Assembly (NCBI RefSeq): GCF_007197885.1 | Contig: NZ_VKKG01000003.1 | Location: 186,001-250,000, forward strand | Origin: Tessaracoccus rhinocerotis | Lineage (GTDB): Bacteria; Actinomycetota; Actinomycetes; Propionibacteriales; Propionibacteriaceae | Length of the DNA: 64,000 nt | Direction: 5' to 3' | In this document: positions 43,164 to 51,843 of the stretch, piece after piece | How positions within the stretch are numbered: position 1 is the first letter of the stretch | How the letters are laid out: every line of letters starts with the position of its first letter | Translations under genes and position numbers: made by a program | The notes under the pieces: generated by a model | The model's input: only the letters and a program-made list of their open reading frames with translations | Told to the model about the DNA's origin: nothing | Databases searched by the model: none

Positions 43164-43838
43164 TCAGTCCTTGGTCCAGCTGCTGAGCCTGGGCCGGCGG
43201 CTCGGGAACGAGTCCAGCGCGTGCTTGGCGATGGCGTGCGTGGCCAGCCCGTCGACGACGGCGCCCACGCCACCCCCGACGAACGGGATCCGCTTGCCGA
43301 TGAACACACCGAGGCGCTTGCCCCCGAGCTGGTTCATGGTGCGGTCGAACAGCGCCTTGCTGATCTGGCCGTCGAGCTTCGCGTCGAAGACCGGGGCGGT
43401 GGCGATGGCCAGCGGGGTTGAGGGCAGCTGCCCGCGTGCCACCAGGGCCGACCCGGCGCTCGGGCCCAGCATCACCATCAGGATGGCGCTGCGCACGCGC
43501 GGATCCTTCAGCTCGTAGCCGCGCAGGTGCGCGATCGCAGCCACCATGCGGGCCTGCACGAACGAGGCAGCGGCGATGTTGGCCGGGATGGTGACCAGCG
43601 ACACCAGGAAGCCGCCCCAGTTGGTGGCGAAGCCCTGGCCACCGGCGAGCGCGATGTGCTCCGTCACCACCTTGTCGACGGCCACGTCGGGGTTGCGGTG
43701 CTTGACCAACAGGTTCTTGGCCGCGATCTTCGCGCCCGGCAGCTTTCCCCTGCCCTCGATGGCGAGGTCCAGGATCTGGTGGAATGCGTCGGACGTGAGT
43801 CCCTCGGCGACCGCCACCACGTCGGTTGGTTGGGCCAT
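43164..43838 (-). CDS. EcsC-family protein
   Basis: A 224-residue protein with a helical N-terminus and a glycine-rich hydrophobic centre (GGFLVSLVTIPANIAAASFVQARM; VRSAILMVMLGPSAGSAL) and a late GKRIPFVGGGVGAVVDG segment, features of the EcsC family. EcsC members are named for a Bacillus ABC-transporter-linked gene, but the biochemical role is unknown. ATG 43838 has AAGGAGG 6-7 nt upstream. It converges on alr with a 6-bp gap. Confidence 0.8.
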   Translation of the reverse strand: MAQPTDVVAVAEGLTSDAFHQILDLAIEGRGKLPGAKIAAKNLLVKHRNPDVAVDKVVTEHIALAGGQGFATNWGGFLVSLVTIPANIAAASFVQARMVAAIAHLRGYELKDPRVRSAILMVMLGPSAGSALVARGQLPSTPLAIATAPVFDAKLDGQISKALFDRTMNQLGGKRLGVFIGKRIPFVGGGVGAVVDGLATHAIAKHALDSFPSRRPRLSSWTKD

Positions 43839-43933
43839 CAGTGCCTCCTTGTTCGCTTCAAGACTGACACACCGGGTCAAGCAATGCGCCCGGGGAAGAC
43901 CCGGAATTTCCCCGGGCTGCCACACTGGTGTCC

Positions 43934-44677
43934 ATGCTCGAGACCCTCTTCGGACCGCCTGAGGACTGGCCCCGCCAGGACCTGATCGCGTTCTCCGACG
44001 AGTTCGATCCCGGGACCGCCCTGCTGGCCTACCGCTGTGGCGTGTTCCCGATGCCCCTGGGGGGCGGCGGCTTCGGCGGCGAGATGGGCTGGTGGTCGCC
44101 GATGCAGCGGGCACAACTCCCGCCGGACGGGGTCCGCGTCACCCGGTCCCTGCGCAAGTCCGCCCGCCGCTACACCACGACGGTGGACCTCGCCTACCGC
44201 GAGGTGCTGGCCAGGTGCGCCGACCCGTCGCGCCCGGACGGCTGGATCGACAGCCGCATCTCCACCGCCTTCACGGTGCTGCACCAGGTGGGCTACGTGC
44301 ACAGCGTCGAGACGTGGGACGCCGAGGGCAGACTCGTGGGTGGCCTATACGGCGTCCACCAGAACGGCATGTTCGCCGGGGAGTCGATGTTCCACGACGA
44401 GCAGCACGGCACCGACGCGTCCAAGGTGGCGCTGCTGCGTCTGGTGCACGAACTGCGCCGCATGGACGTGCAGCTGCTCGACGTCCAGTGGCTGACCCCG
44501 CACCTGGAGTCGCTCGGGGCCGTGGTGCTGGACCGCGACGAGTACCTGGCCCAGCTCAGCGAGTCGCTCGAGGAACCCCACAACAACATGTGGGGAAGGG
44601 GAGAAGAGTCCAGAATGGTTGGCACAGAACTGCTCGCCAGCCTGGGGGAGGGACCACCGGATGCCAGAACTGCCTGA
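43934..44677 (+). CDS. aat: Leucyl/phenylalanyl-tRNA--protein transferase
   Basis: A 247-residue enzyme that adds Leu or Phe to proteins with N-terminal Lys/Arg, marking them for Clp degradation (N-degron pathway). RCGVFPMP and MGWWSPMQRAQLPP near the N-terminus and GESMFH in the catalytic GNAT-like fold are diagnostic. ATG 43934 lacks a Shine-Dalgarno sequence and lies 7 nt after a CACACT hexamer; GTG 43928 is an alternative. It overlaps the next gene by 17 bp. Confidence 0.88.
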   Translation: MLETLFGPPEDWPRQDLIAFSDEFDPGTALLAYRCGVFPMPLGGGGFGGEMGWWSPMQRAQLPPDGVRVTRSLRKSARRYTTTVDLAYREVLARCADPSRPDGWIDSRISTAFTVLHQVGYVHSVETWDAEGRLVGGLYGVHQNGMFAGESMFHDEQHGTDASKVALLRLVHELRRMDVQLLDVQWLTPHLESLGAVVLDRDEYLAQLSESLEEPHNNMWGRGEESRMVGTELLASLGEGPPDARTA

Positions 44678-45524
44678 GGTGCAGGCGGTCGTCGACCTAC
44701 TCGACGAGCGGCTCGCCGGGAAGGCCATCACGCAGGGCCACCTGGTTGCGTTCAGCGTGCTCAAGACCTACACCCCGCCGCTCGACGCGCTGCTGGGGCT
44801 CGAGGTCGCGGGGGTGACGCGACACGGGAAGTTCATCGACGTCGACGCCCAGGGTCTCCACCTCGTGTTCCACCTTGCCCGCGCCGGCTGGGTGACCTGG
44901 CACGACGCCGTGCCCACGGCGGTGCCCCGGCCGGGCAAGACCGGGCTGGCGCTGCGGATCGGCGTGGAGGACGGCTCCGGCTTCAGCCTCACCGAGGCCG
45001 GCACCCAGCGGCACCTCGCGGTCTACGTCGTCGAGGACCCGATGGCCGTGCCCGGCATCGCCGCGCTGGGCCCCGACCCGCTCGCCGACGACTTCACAGT
45101 CGAGGACCTCGCCGAGATCCTCTCCGAGGCGGGCAGGGCACAGCTTAAGGGCGTGCTGCGCGACCAGAAGGTGCTCGCCGGTATCGGGAACGCCTACTCC
45201 GACGAGATCCTGCACGCCGCCCGGCTGAGCCCGTTCAAGCCTGCCAACTCCCTCGACGCCGACGGGGTGGCCGCCCTCCACGGGCACATCCGCCAGGTGC
45301 TGGGCGACGCCCTGGCCGGGACCCGGGACGTCGCGATCACCAAACTGAAGGACTCCAAGCGCAGCCACATGCGGGTGCACGGCAGGGCGGGCGAGGTGTG
45401 CGGGGTCTGCGGCTCGACCATCGCCGAGGTGTCGTTCGCCGACTCGTCGCTGCAGTACTGCCCCGGCTGCCAGACCGGTGGCAAGCCCCTGGCCGATCGC
45501 CGGATGTCGAAGCTGCTGAAGTAG
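44661..45524 (+). CDS. Fpg/Nei-family DNA glycosylase/AP lyase
   Basis: A 287-residue base-excision repair enzyme. The N-terminal MPELPEV gives the catalytic Pro after Met removal, with Glu next but one. A helix-two-turn-helix (LAGIGNAYSDEILHAARLSPF) and a C-terminal zinc finger (CGVCGS, then CPGCQTGGK) are present. Sequence details place it with Fpg/Nei; which lesion is preferred cannot be told. It overlaps aat by 17 bp. Confidence 0.9.
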   Translation: MPELPEVQAVVDLLDERLAGKAITQGHLVAFSVLKTYTPPLDALLGLEVAGVTRHGKFIDVDAQGLHLVFHLARAGWVTWHDAVPTAVPRPGKTGLALRIGVEDGSGFSLTEAGTQRHLAVYVVEDPMAVPGIAALGPDPLADDFTVEDLAEILSEAGRAQLKGVLRDQKVLAGIGNAYSDEILHAARLSPFKPANSLDADGVAALHGHIRQVLGDALAGTRDVAITKLKDSKRSHMRVHGRAGEVCGVCGSTIAEVSFADSSLQYCPGCQTGGKPLADRRMSKLLK

Positions 45525-45552
45525 CCGCCGCTCCGCCGGGGACCGGATGCAA

Positions 45553-45580
45553 GAAGGGCCCCGCCGAGGCGGGACCCTTC
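45553..45580. terminator. Hairpin terminator between convergent genes
   Basis: GAAGGGCCCCGC and GCGGGACCCTTC pair with one mismatch around a CGAG loop, between the glycosylase stop (+) and the WXG100 gene stop (-). Confidence 0.65.
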
Positions 45581-45596
45581 CTTGCCAGCTTGTGGG

Positions 45597-45887
45597 TCAG
45601 GCCCAGATGCCGGTGTTGCGCGACTCGGTGGCGTCGTAGCCGTCCGAGATGTTGCCCAGCAGGACGGGCATGCGCTGGACGATGTCCTGCTGCTTGGCAG
45701 CGGAGGCGTCCCAGGAGCGCTGGACCTCGATGTAGGCGTTGCGGGCGTTGTCCTCCCACTGACCGAGGGAGCTCGAGAGCTCGGCCTTCAGGTCGTCCAG
45801 CAGGGTGGTGAGCTCCTTGTGCGCGGCGGAGAGGTTCGAGATACCCTCCTGCATTCCGGACTGGGAGTAAGTCGTTGCGTCGTTCAT
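45597..45887 (-). CDS. WXG100-family type VII secretion substrate (second Esx)
   Basis: A 96-residue helical hairpin protein. The turn carries W44-E-D46 in place of the usual W-x-G. AGGAG stands 7 nt before ATG 45887. It lies 37 bp after the other WXG100 gene, so the pair should form an EsxA/EsxB-like heterodimer exported by the type VII system. Confidence 0.85.
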   Translation of the reverse strand: MNDATTYSQSGMQEGISNLSAAHKELTTLLDDLKAELSSSLGQWEDNARNAYIEVQRSWDASAAKQQDIVQRMPVLLGNISDGYDATESRNTGIWA

Positions 45888-45924
45888 CTGCGTCTCCTAA
45901 TGCTCTCGGTGTCGTTGGTCAGGG

Positions 45925-46233
45925 TCAGCCGATGAGGCCGGCGATCTGGTTTGCGGTCTGGGTGTTCTCTTCCTCGCGCTGGACGTATTCCTTCTGCGTC
46001 TCCACGAGTGAGGTGTGGATCTTGTCCAGGCCCTGCTTCACCTTCTCGAACTCGGTGTCGAACTGGCCGTAGCCCCTCTGGAACATCGCGGAGGCCTGGC
46101 CCGTCCAGCGGGTGGAGAGGTCGGTCATCTGGCCCTGAAGGCGGCTCTGCAGCTGGTGGATCTGCTGGTGCTTGGCCTCGATCTGCTGCGCAGCCTTGGC
46201 CATCTGAGCGCGATCAACGGACTTGTTGCCCAT
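45925..46233 (-). CDS. WXG100-family type VII secretion substrate (first Esx)
   Basis: A 102-residue protein with two long helices and the canonical W43-T-G45 turn. The C-terminal part has Y-x3-E (YVQREEE), matching the YxxxD/E secretion signal that marks the partner recognised by EccC. GAAGGGA precedes the ATG at 46233. It is followed by the second Esx gene. Confidence 0.87.
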   Translation of the reverse strand: MGNKSVDRAQMAKAAQQIEAKHQQIHQLQSRLQGQMTDLSTRWTGQASAMFQRGYGQFDTEFEKVKQGLDKIHTSLVETQKEYVQREEENTQTANQIAGLIG

Positions 46234-46409
46234 GGTTCATTCCCTTCAACGGTTGAGCCTGCGGCTCTCGGTTCAGCGAGCCCCGAGCTTTCGGTGCCGC
46301 CTTGGTGACACATGAAACACTAGGTGGCCGAGGGGGTCACTTCCCAGTCCCCATGCCGGAAACAAGTAGCAGTACCTAGACCCTGCTCAAGAGGGTGCTG
46401 GCCGCCTAC

Positions 46410-47798
46410 TCACTGCTCCAGCTGGCGGATGCTCGCACGCGAGAGATTCGTGTTGGCGGCAAGGCCCGGAGGGATCAGCGACAGCAGCTGCGGAGGCACT
46501 GGCGCAGGGGTCAGGTCGCCGTAGCCGAGGGCCCTGCGGGAGGCCATGTCCGGGATCGGGTAGCTCTTGCCCGCGATGATCAGGAACGTCGCCGCGTCGT
46601 CGCTGGGGTTGTTCGCGTTCTTCATCAGACCGCCCGAGAGGGGCTCCATCTCCACCAGGTCGACGATGTTGCCGTAGGGCTTCAGGTGGCCCGACGGCAT
46701 CTGGGGCGTCTGCTGGTCGACGCTCAGCACCACACGGTCCGGGTTCTCCAGCGTGAAGGTGGCGCACACGGAGACGTCCTGCAGGGTGCCGAACCCGTCC
46801 GGTCCGTCGGGCTTCTCGTAGGGGATCCCGGTGGTGGCGGAGTCGGGGACGACGTCGTTGCGGGCGGAGGCGAGCTCGGACTCGGAGATCGTGCGCGCCG
46901 GCGGCATGCCCTTGGCCTCCACCAGCAGGCGCATGTCGAGGTAGGAGATCTGGGAAAGGCCCTGGTCCAGTTGGACGTAGTAGCGGGTCGCCCCCTCGGC
47001 GCCCTCCACCTTCGCGAGCTGGCCGATGGACATGTTGAGCATGTTCTTCGACGGGGTGCCACCCATCCCGGGGACCTCCAGCGGCTCCAGCGGCTGGCCG
47101 ACGGGGATGGCCGAGAGCCACGCGTTGCCGGGCTCGACGATGGGCAGGTCCTCGACCAACGGCGAGGTCTGTCCCTGCTTGCGCCACAGTCGGTGCGCCT
47201 GGCCGCCCAGGATCATGTACTCCTCGCCGTCGGAGGCGCGGGCGACGATGGACATCCGCGAGTCCGCCGCGGCGTCGGAGTTGAACTCGATGCTGAGGAA
47301 CCGGTCGCCGGCCGTGTTCGGCGCGGAGGAGCAGGTCCGCAGCGGGTAGACGTCCATGTCCTCCGGCGCGGGCAACTGGCGCGGGGCGTTCTCGATGCCC
47401 ATCATCGGGCCCTGCTCGGTGCCCTTGAGGGTCTCGGTCTTGACGTTGACGACGCGCGGCGGGCCGTCGGGGTCCTCGCCGGCCGCCTGCAGGTGGGCGG
47501 AGGCGACGTTGGCCATCGGGACCAGCCGGTTGCCGGAGTAGACGAACTGCATGCCGGCGACCGTGTCGGAGATGATCACGCCCTCCTCCCTCCAGGCGTC
47601 GCCGCCGCCCGGGCGGATCAGCCCGAACAGGGCCGTGCCGGCCAGGAGGATGATGCCCAGCAGGACCGAGACGAACGTGGCCATCCCGACACGGCGCAGC
47701 GGCGGCGTCGGGTCGTCGGGATCACGGTCCACGAAGGCCGCGACCATCCGCCGCGAGGTGAAGGACTGCGCCTTCAGCAGGTCCTTGCGAGTGGCCAT
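46410..47798 (-). CDS. eccB: Type VII secretion membrane-complex protein EccB
   Basis: A 462-residue core component of the ESX translocon. The N-terminus MATRKDLLKAQSFTSRRMVAAF is the conserved cytoplasmic EccB segment; one membrane helix lies at ~40-62; the large extracytoplasmic region (RPGG...) contains the R-repeats and two Cys. ATG 47798 has GGAGG 6 nt upstream. It is divergent from eccE; eccC, eccD and mycP are not in the window. Confidence 0.9.
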   Translation of the reverse strand: MATRKDLLKAQSFTSRRMVAAFVDRDPDDPTPPLRRVGMATFVSVLLGIILLAGTALFGLIRPGGGDAWREEGVIISDTVAGMQFVYSGNRLVPMANVASAHLQAAGEDPDGPPRVVNVKTETLKGTEQGPMMGIENAPRQLPAPEDMDVYPLRTCSSAPNTAGDRFLSIEFNSDAAADSRMSIVARASDGEEYMILGGQAHRLWRKQGQTSPLVEDLPIVEPGNAWLSAIPVGQPLEPLEVPGMGGTPSKNMLNMSIGQLAKVEGAEGATRYYVQLDQGLSQISYLDMRLLVEAKGMPPARTISESELASARNDVVPDSATTGIPYEKPDGPDGFGTLQDVSVCATFTLENPDRVVLSVDQQTPQMPSGHLKPYGNIVDLVEMEPLSGGLMKNANNPSDDAATFLIIAGKSYPIPDMASRRALGYGDLTPAPVPPQLLSLIPPGLAANTNLSRASIRQLEQ

Positions 47799-48031
47799 TC
47801 GGGTCCTCCGGCTGGGGGTCTGGTTCGGGGCAACTCTATCCACGCCCCGGCCAACTGCCGTCGTCGCCGCAGCGGGTTGGCCCCAGCGCGACGGTGTCGC
47901 GCAGGGCGCGGCAGCCGGGGCCGCGCGCGACAGTGTTGTGCTGGGGACCGTTCCGGAGGGCCGTCCGGTGCGCCACGGACCCCCTAGAGTTGGGCGCGAC
48001 GCCGTCACCGACGAGCACCCGAGGAGGACGA

Positions 48032-49213
48032 ATGGCACGGACCGCACAGCTGAGCGGCGCGCGCCTGCCGCTTCGTGCCCGTTCGACCCGGTACCTCCCG
48101 ATGGCCCTGTTCTGGCAGGTGGTGGTGGTCGTGGCGCTGCTGTTCGCGGTGCAGCGCACGGCGACCGGACTGGTGGTGGCCGGCGCGGTGGTGCTGCTGG
48201 CGATGCTGCTGACGCTGCCCGTCAACGGCCGCTCCCTGTTCTCGACGCTGCGGGTCCGGGCCGCCTACAGCAGCCGAAGGCGCAACCTGGTGGCCGAGCC
48301 GGACCAGCCCGCGGCACTCGTGCCCCTGGGCCAGTGGCTGCCGCACCTGCACGTGACCGAGACCAGGAACGTCTACGGCGGCGAGATCGGGGTGGTCGGC
48401 GACGGCGAGTCCTGGTCCGGCCTGCTGGAGATCAGCTCCGACGACAACCTGATCTCCGACCGCGGCTCGGAACTCGACCTCGAGGTCCTCGGCGCCCTGA
48501 TCAGCCAGGACGACGTCGTCTTCGCGGGCATCCAGGTGGTCACCCTCACTGTCCCCGGCCCCACACAGGCCATGATCACCCCCGGCTCGCCCGCGCTGCA
48601 GTCCTACCTGGAGATCGTCGGGGAGGAGAGCACCCCGCCGGCGGTGCGCCGCACGTGGGTGGCGCTGCGCCTCGACCCGAGGCTCTGCCTGGAGGCGGTG
48701 GCGCGCAGGGGCAGCGGCCAGGTAGGCGTCTTCGCGACGTTGCGCTTCGGCCTGCACCGCGCCCAGGCGACCCTCAAGCGGCAGGGCGTCAGCGCCGAGG
48801 CGCTCGACCCGATCGCCATCTCCGAGGTGCTCGGGCTGACCAGCGGCGCCTCCGACGACGCCCCCGAGGAGCGCACGCGCGAGACCTGGCGGCAGTGGGC
48901 ATGCGACGGGCTCGTGCACGAGACCCGGGCCATCCGCTCGTTCGGCTCGGATCCGACGGCGGCCTACCAGGCCCTCCTGGACTCGGTCGCACAGTCCCCG
49001 GCCATGATGGTGCTCACCTCCTTCACCGTCTCTCCGGGCCAGCCCGCCGCCGGCGCAATCCGGCACGTCTCCCACAACGAGGAGCAGGCGGCCGCGGCCG
49101 ACGAGGAACTCGTGGCCGAGATGGGGTCGCGCTTCAGCTTCGGCCCGCTCGGCGGCACCCAGGTGCCCGGGCTGCTGGCCACCATCCCACTGGGCAGGCA
49201 GGTGGACTCGTGA
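48032..49213 (+). CDS. eccE: Type VII secretion protein EccE
   Basis: A 393-residue protein with two adjacent N-terminal membrane helices (~22-40 and 44-61) and a long cytoplasmic domain; layout, length and the segment after the helices (LPVNGRSLFSTLRVRAAY) fit EccE, which stabilises the ESX membrane complex. Sequence conservation is low, so the call rests partly on linkage to eccB and the Esx genes. GAGGAGG precedes ATG 48032. Confidence 0.8.
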   Translation: MARTAQLSGARLPLRARSTRYLPMALFWQVVVVVALLFAVQRTATGLVVAGAVVLLAMLLTLPVNGRSLFSTLRVRAAYSSRRRNLVAEPDQPAALVPLGQWLPHLHVTETRNVYGGEIGVVGDGESWSGLLEISSDDNLISDRGSELDLEVLGALISQDDVVFAGIQVVTLTVPGPTQAMITPGSPALQSYLEIVGEESTPPAVRRTWVALRLDPRLCLEAVARRGSGQVGVFATLRFGLHRAQATLKRQGVSAEALDPIAISEVLGLTSGASDDAPEERTRETWRQWACDGLVHETRAIRSFGSDPTAAYQALLDSVAQSPAMMVLTSFTVSPGQPAAGAIRHVSHNEEQAAAADEELVAEMGSRFSFGPLGGTQVPGLLATIPLGRQVDS

Positions 49214-49860
49214 CAGAACTCGCCCTCGGGGAGGCCAGGGGCGCCGAGCGCACCTCACTGGTGACCACCGGACCTTCGGGCCTCCTGATCGGCCGCGGAC
49301 CCGCAGGCCCCGTCACCATCCGACCGTTCCGTCCCCGCCCCACCCGGATGTTCCTCTCGGCACCCGACTACGTGAAGTGGCTGCTGGCGTTCCGGGCGAT
49401 GTGCTTGGGCGGGCACGTCTCCGTGATCACCGCGGACAAGGCGAGCTGGCTCCCGCTGGCCGACGTGGTGCGGGCCTGCGGCGGCACCATCGACATCCTC
49501 CACTCCATCGACAACCTCCCCGGGCAGGGCCGGCCCTACCGTCCGAGCCTGGTGATCGACGAGATCGGCGGCGTGACGCCCCAGACCCGGCTCGGTGCCT
49601 GGCAGGCGCTCGTCAGCACCCACAACTCCGCGGCCGCGAAGTCCGTCAACGAGATGCGCAACAGCGACCTCTCGCTGATCGCACCCGTCGAGGGCAAGAC
49701 CGCCGACAACCTGCGCCGCGCCTACGCGCTCAGCCAGCAGCAGATGAAGCAGACCAACGACCTGGAGGGCTCGGAGGTGGTCCTCGCCAGCGTCCGGAGG
49801 GTCGTCAAGGTACCGATGCCGCCGTCGCCCACCGAGTACCGGATGCTGTTCGGGGGCTGA
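49210..49860 (+). CDS. Unrecognised protein coupled to eccE
   Basis: A 216-residue soluble protein with no signal or membrane segment. The central part (SAPDYVKWLLAFRAMCLGGH, VSVITADKASW and LVIDEIGGVTPQTRLG) alternates strands and helices in a Rossmann/P-loop-like way but has no Walker A motif. It resembles degenerate ATPase-like accessory domains, though I cannot assign a family. GTG 49210 overlaps the eccE stop by 4 bp, so it is probably a type VII secretion accessory factor. Confidence 0.7.
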   Translation: MTELALGEARGAERTSLVTTGPSGLLIGRGPAGPVTIRPFRPRPTRMFLSAPDYVKWLLAFRAMCLGGHVSVITADKASWLPLADVVRACGGTIDILHSIDNLPGQGRPYRPSLVIDEIGGVTPQTRLGAWQALVSTHNSAAAKSVNEMRNSDLSLIAPVEGKTADNLRRAYALSQQQMKQTNDLEGSEVVLASVRRVVKVPMPPSPTEYRMLFGG

Positions 49861-49862
49861 CC

Positions 49863-51731
49863 GTGCCACTGGGAGAGGAACCGCAGGACGTCCCGATCGG
49901 CGAGTACGCGTTCATCGGGGACCTGAGGACGGCCGCCCTCGTCTCGCCCGGCGGCAGCCTCGACTGGTTGTGCCTTCCCCGCTACGACTCTCCGTCGGTG
50001 TTCAACAACCTGCTCGGGACCACCGACGACGGCCGCTGGCTCGTGGCCGTCGAGGACGGCACGGTCACCGAGCGCCACTGGCTGGACGACACGTTCGTGC
50101 TGAGCACCACCTGGCAGGGGCCCGACGGCACCGCCGAGGTGCTCGACTGGATGCCGGTCGAGCCTGAACGCTCCGACGTCGTGCGCCGGATCCGCTGCAC
50201 TTCCGGCAGGGTGCGCGTGGTGCACGAGCTGTGCATGCGCTTCTCCTACGGGAGCATCGTGCCGTGGGTGCACCGTCGCACCGTGGAGCGGCCCGGCGGA
50301 CAGTCCGAGCAGGTGCTGTGGGCGGTGGGCGGCCCGGCCGCGCTCGCCCTCCACGGGCCGCTGCCCGACCCTGTCCCCGGGGAGAAGCTGCATCGCAAGG
50401 TGCACACGCTCCAGGAGGGCCAGGAGCTGACCTGGGTCCTCACAGGCCTGGACTCCTGGCGGGAGGTGCCGCCGATGATCGACGCCGACCTCGCGCTCCG
50501 GGAGACGCTCGCCGACTGGCGCCAGTGGGCAGCGCCGATCGAGGCCAAGGGCGAGTGGGCGCAGCACGTGCGCCGGTCGCTGATGGTGCTGCGGGCGCTG
50601 ACGCACCGTGACACCGGGGGGATCGTCGCGGCGGCGACGACGTCGCTGCCGGAGGACCTGGGGGGCAGCCGCAACTGGGACTACCGCTTCACCTGGCTGC
50701 GGGACTCCGCCCTCACGCTGGAGGCGATGATGGCCCACGGCTTCGACGGCGGGGCGGCCGCCTGGCGGCGCTGGCTGTTGCGCGCGGTGGCGGGCGACCC
50801 GGAGGACCTGCTCATCATGTACGGGCTGGGTGGTGAGCGCGACCTGGCGGAGCGCGAGCTGCCGCACCTGCGCGGCTACGCCGAATCGCGGCCCGTGCGG
50901 ATCGGCAACGGGGCCGTCGGCCAGTACCAGGCCGACGTGGTGGGCGAGGTCATGATCGCGCTGGGTCAGCTCCGCGACGCGGGAGAGGGGGAGGACTCGT
51001 TCTCCTGGGGACTGCAGCAGGCGATGCTGGACCTGCAGACCCGCCGCTTCAACGAGCCCGACCACGGCATCTGGGAGATGCGCGGCGACGAGATGTTCTT
51101 CACCCACGGCCGCGCCATGATGTGGGCGGCCTACGACCAGGCCATCCGAGCCGTCGACGAGTACGGGCTGCCCGGCGACGTGGGCACCTGGCGCGAACTC
51201 CGCGACGCGCTGCGGGCGGAGATCTTCGAGAAGGGAGTCGGCCCGGACGGCGCGTTCCGGCAGGCCTACGGCAGCGACGAGGTGGACGCCTCGCTGCTGC
51301 AGCTCCCGCAGAGCGGGTTCGTGGAGTACGACGACCCTCGCATGCTGGCCACCGTCGCCCGGATCGAGTCCGAGTTGCTCGACTCCCACGGCCTCGTGCA
51401 CCGGTACCGCACCCACGGCGGCGTCGACGGGTTGCCCGGCGGGGAGTCGTCGTTCATGATCTGCTCGTTCTGGCTGGTGGAGCAGTACGCGCACTCGGGA
51501 CGCCTCGATGACGCGGAGGCGCTGATGGCGAAGCTGGTGGGCGCCATGGGCGGGCTGGGGCTGCTCGCCGAGGAGTACGACCCGGCAGCCGGGCGCATGC
51601 TCGGCAACTACCCGCAGGCGTTCAGCCACCTGGGACTGATCCGCGCCGCCGACGCCATCGCGGTGTGCCGCGGCGACGTCGAGCCCAGCCGCCACGGCGG
51701 CCGCTACGGCACCTCGGCCAGGCGTTCCTGA
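49863..51731 (+). CDS. GH15-family glucoamylase/trehalase
   Basis: A 622-residue cytoplasmic glycoside hydrolase. The N-terminal beta-sandwich begins IGEYAFIGDLRTAALVSPGGSLDWLCLPRYDSPSVF; the (alpha/alpha)6 domain has GSRNWDYRFTWLRDSALTLEA and the late GLLAEEYDPAAGRMLGNYPQAFSHLGLI holding the catalytic Glu. Mycobacterial proteins with this layout hydrolyse trehalose; others cleave oligosaccharides. GTG 49863 starts 2 bp after the previous stop. The BCCT transporter downstream may make an osmolyte link, but this is inference. Confidence 0.85.
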   Translation: MPLGEEPQDVPIGEYAFIGDLRTAALVSPGGSLDWLCLPRYDSPSVFNNLLGTTDDGRWLVAVEDGTVTERHWLDDTFVLSTTWQGPDGTAEVLDWMPVEPERSDVVRRIRCTSGRVRVVHELCMRFSYGSIVPWVHRRTVERPGGQSEQVLWAVGGPAALALHGPLPDPVPGEKLHRKVHTLQEGQELTWVLTGLDSWREVPPMIDADLALRETLADWRQWAAPIEAKGEWAQHVRRSLMVLRALTHRDTGGIVAAATTSLPEDLGGSRNWDYRFTWLRDSALTLEAMMAHGFDGGAAAWRRWLLRAVAGDPEDLLIMYGLGGERDLAERELPHLRGYAESRPVRIGNGAVGQYQADVVGEVMIALGQLRDAGEGEDSFSWGLQQAMLDLQTRRFNEPDHGIWEMRGDEMFFTHGRAMMWAAYDQAIRAVDEYGLPGDVGTWRELRDALRAEIFEKGVGPDGAFRQAYGSDEVDASLLQLPQSGFVEYDDPRMLATVARIESELLDSHGLVHRYRTHGGVDGLPGGESSFMICSFWLVEQYAHSGRLDDAEALMAKLVGAMGGLGLLAEEYDPAAGRMLGNYPQAFSHLGLIRAADAIAVCRGDVEPSRHGGRYGTSARRS

Positions 51732-51843
51732 CGGCGCGAGTCTCCGCCCGGGCGACGGGAATGCGGTGGAACTCCTGCCGTCGCAGGCGCTCGCGGGTAG
51801 GTTGGCCGAGATCAAGGACACCACCCAACCCTGGAGTGAACAG

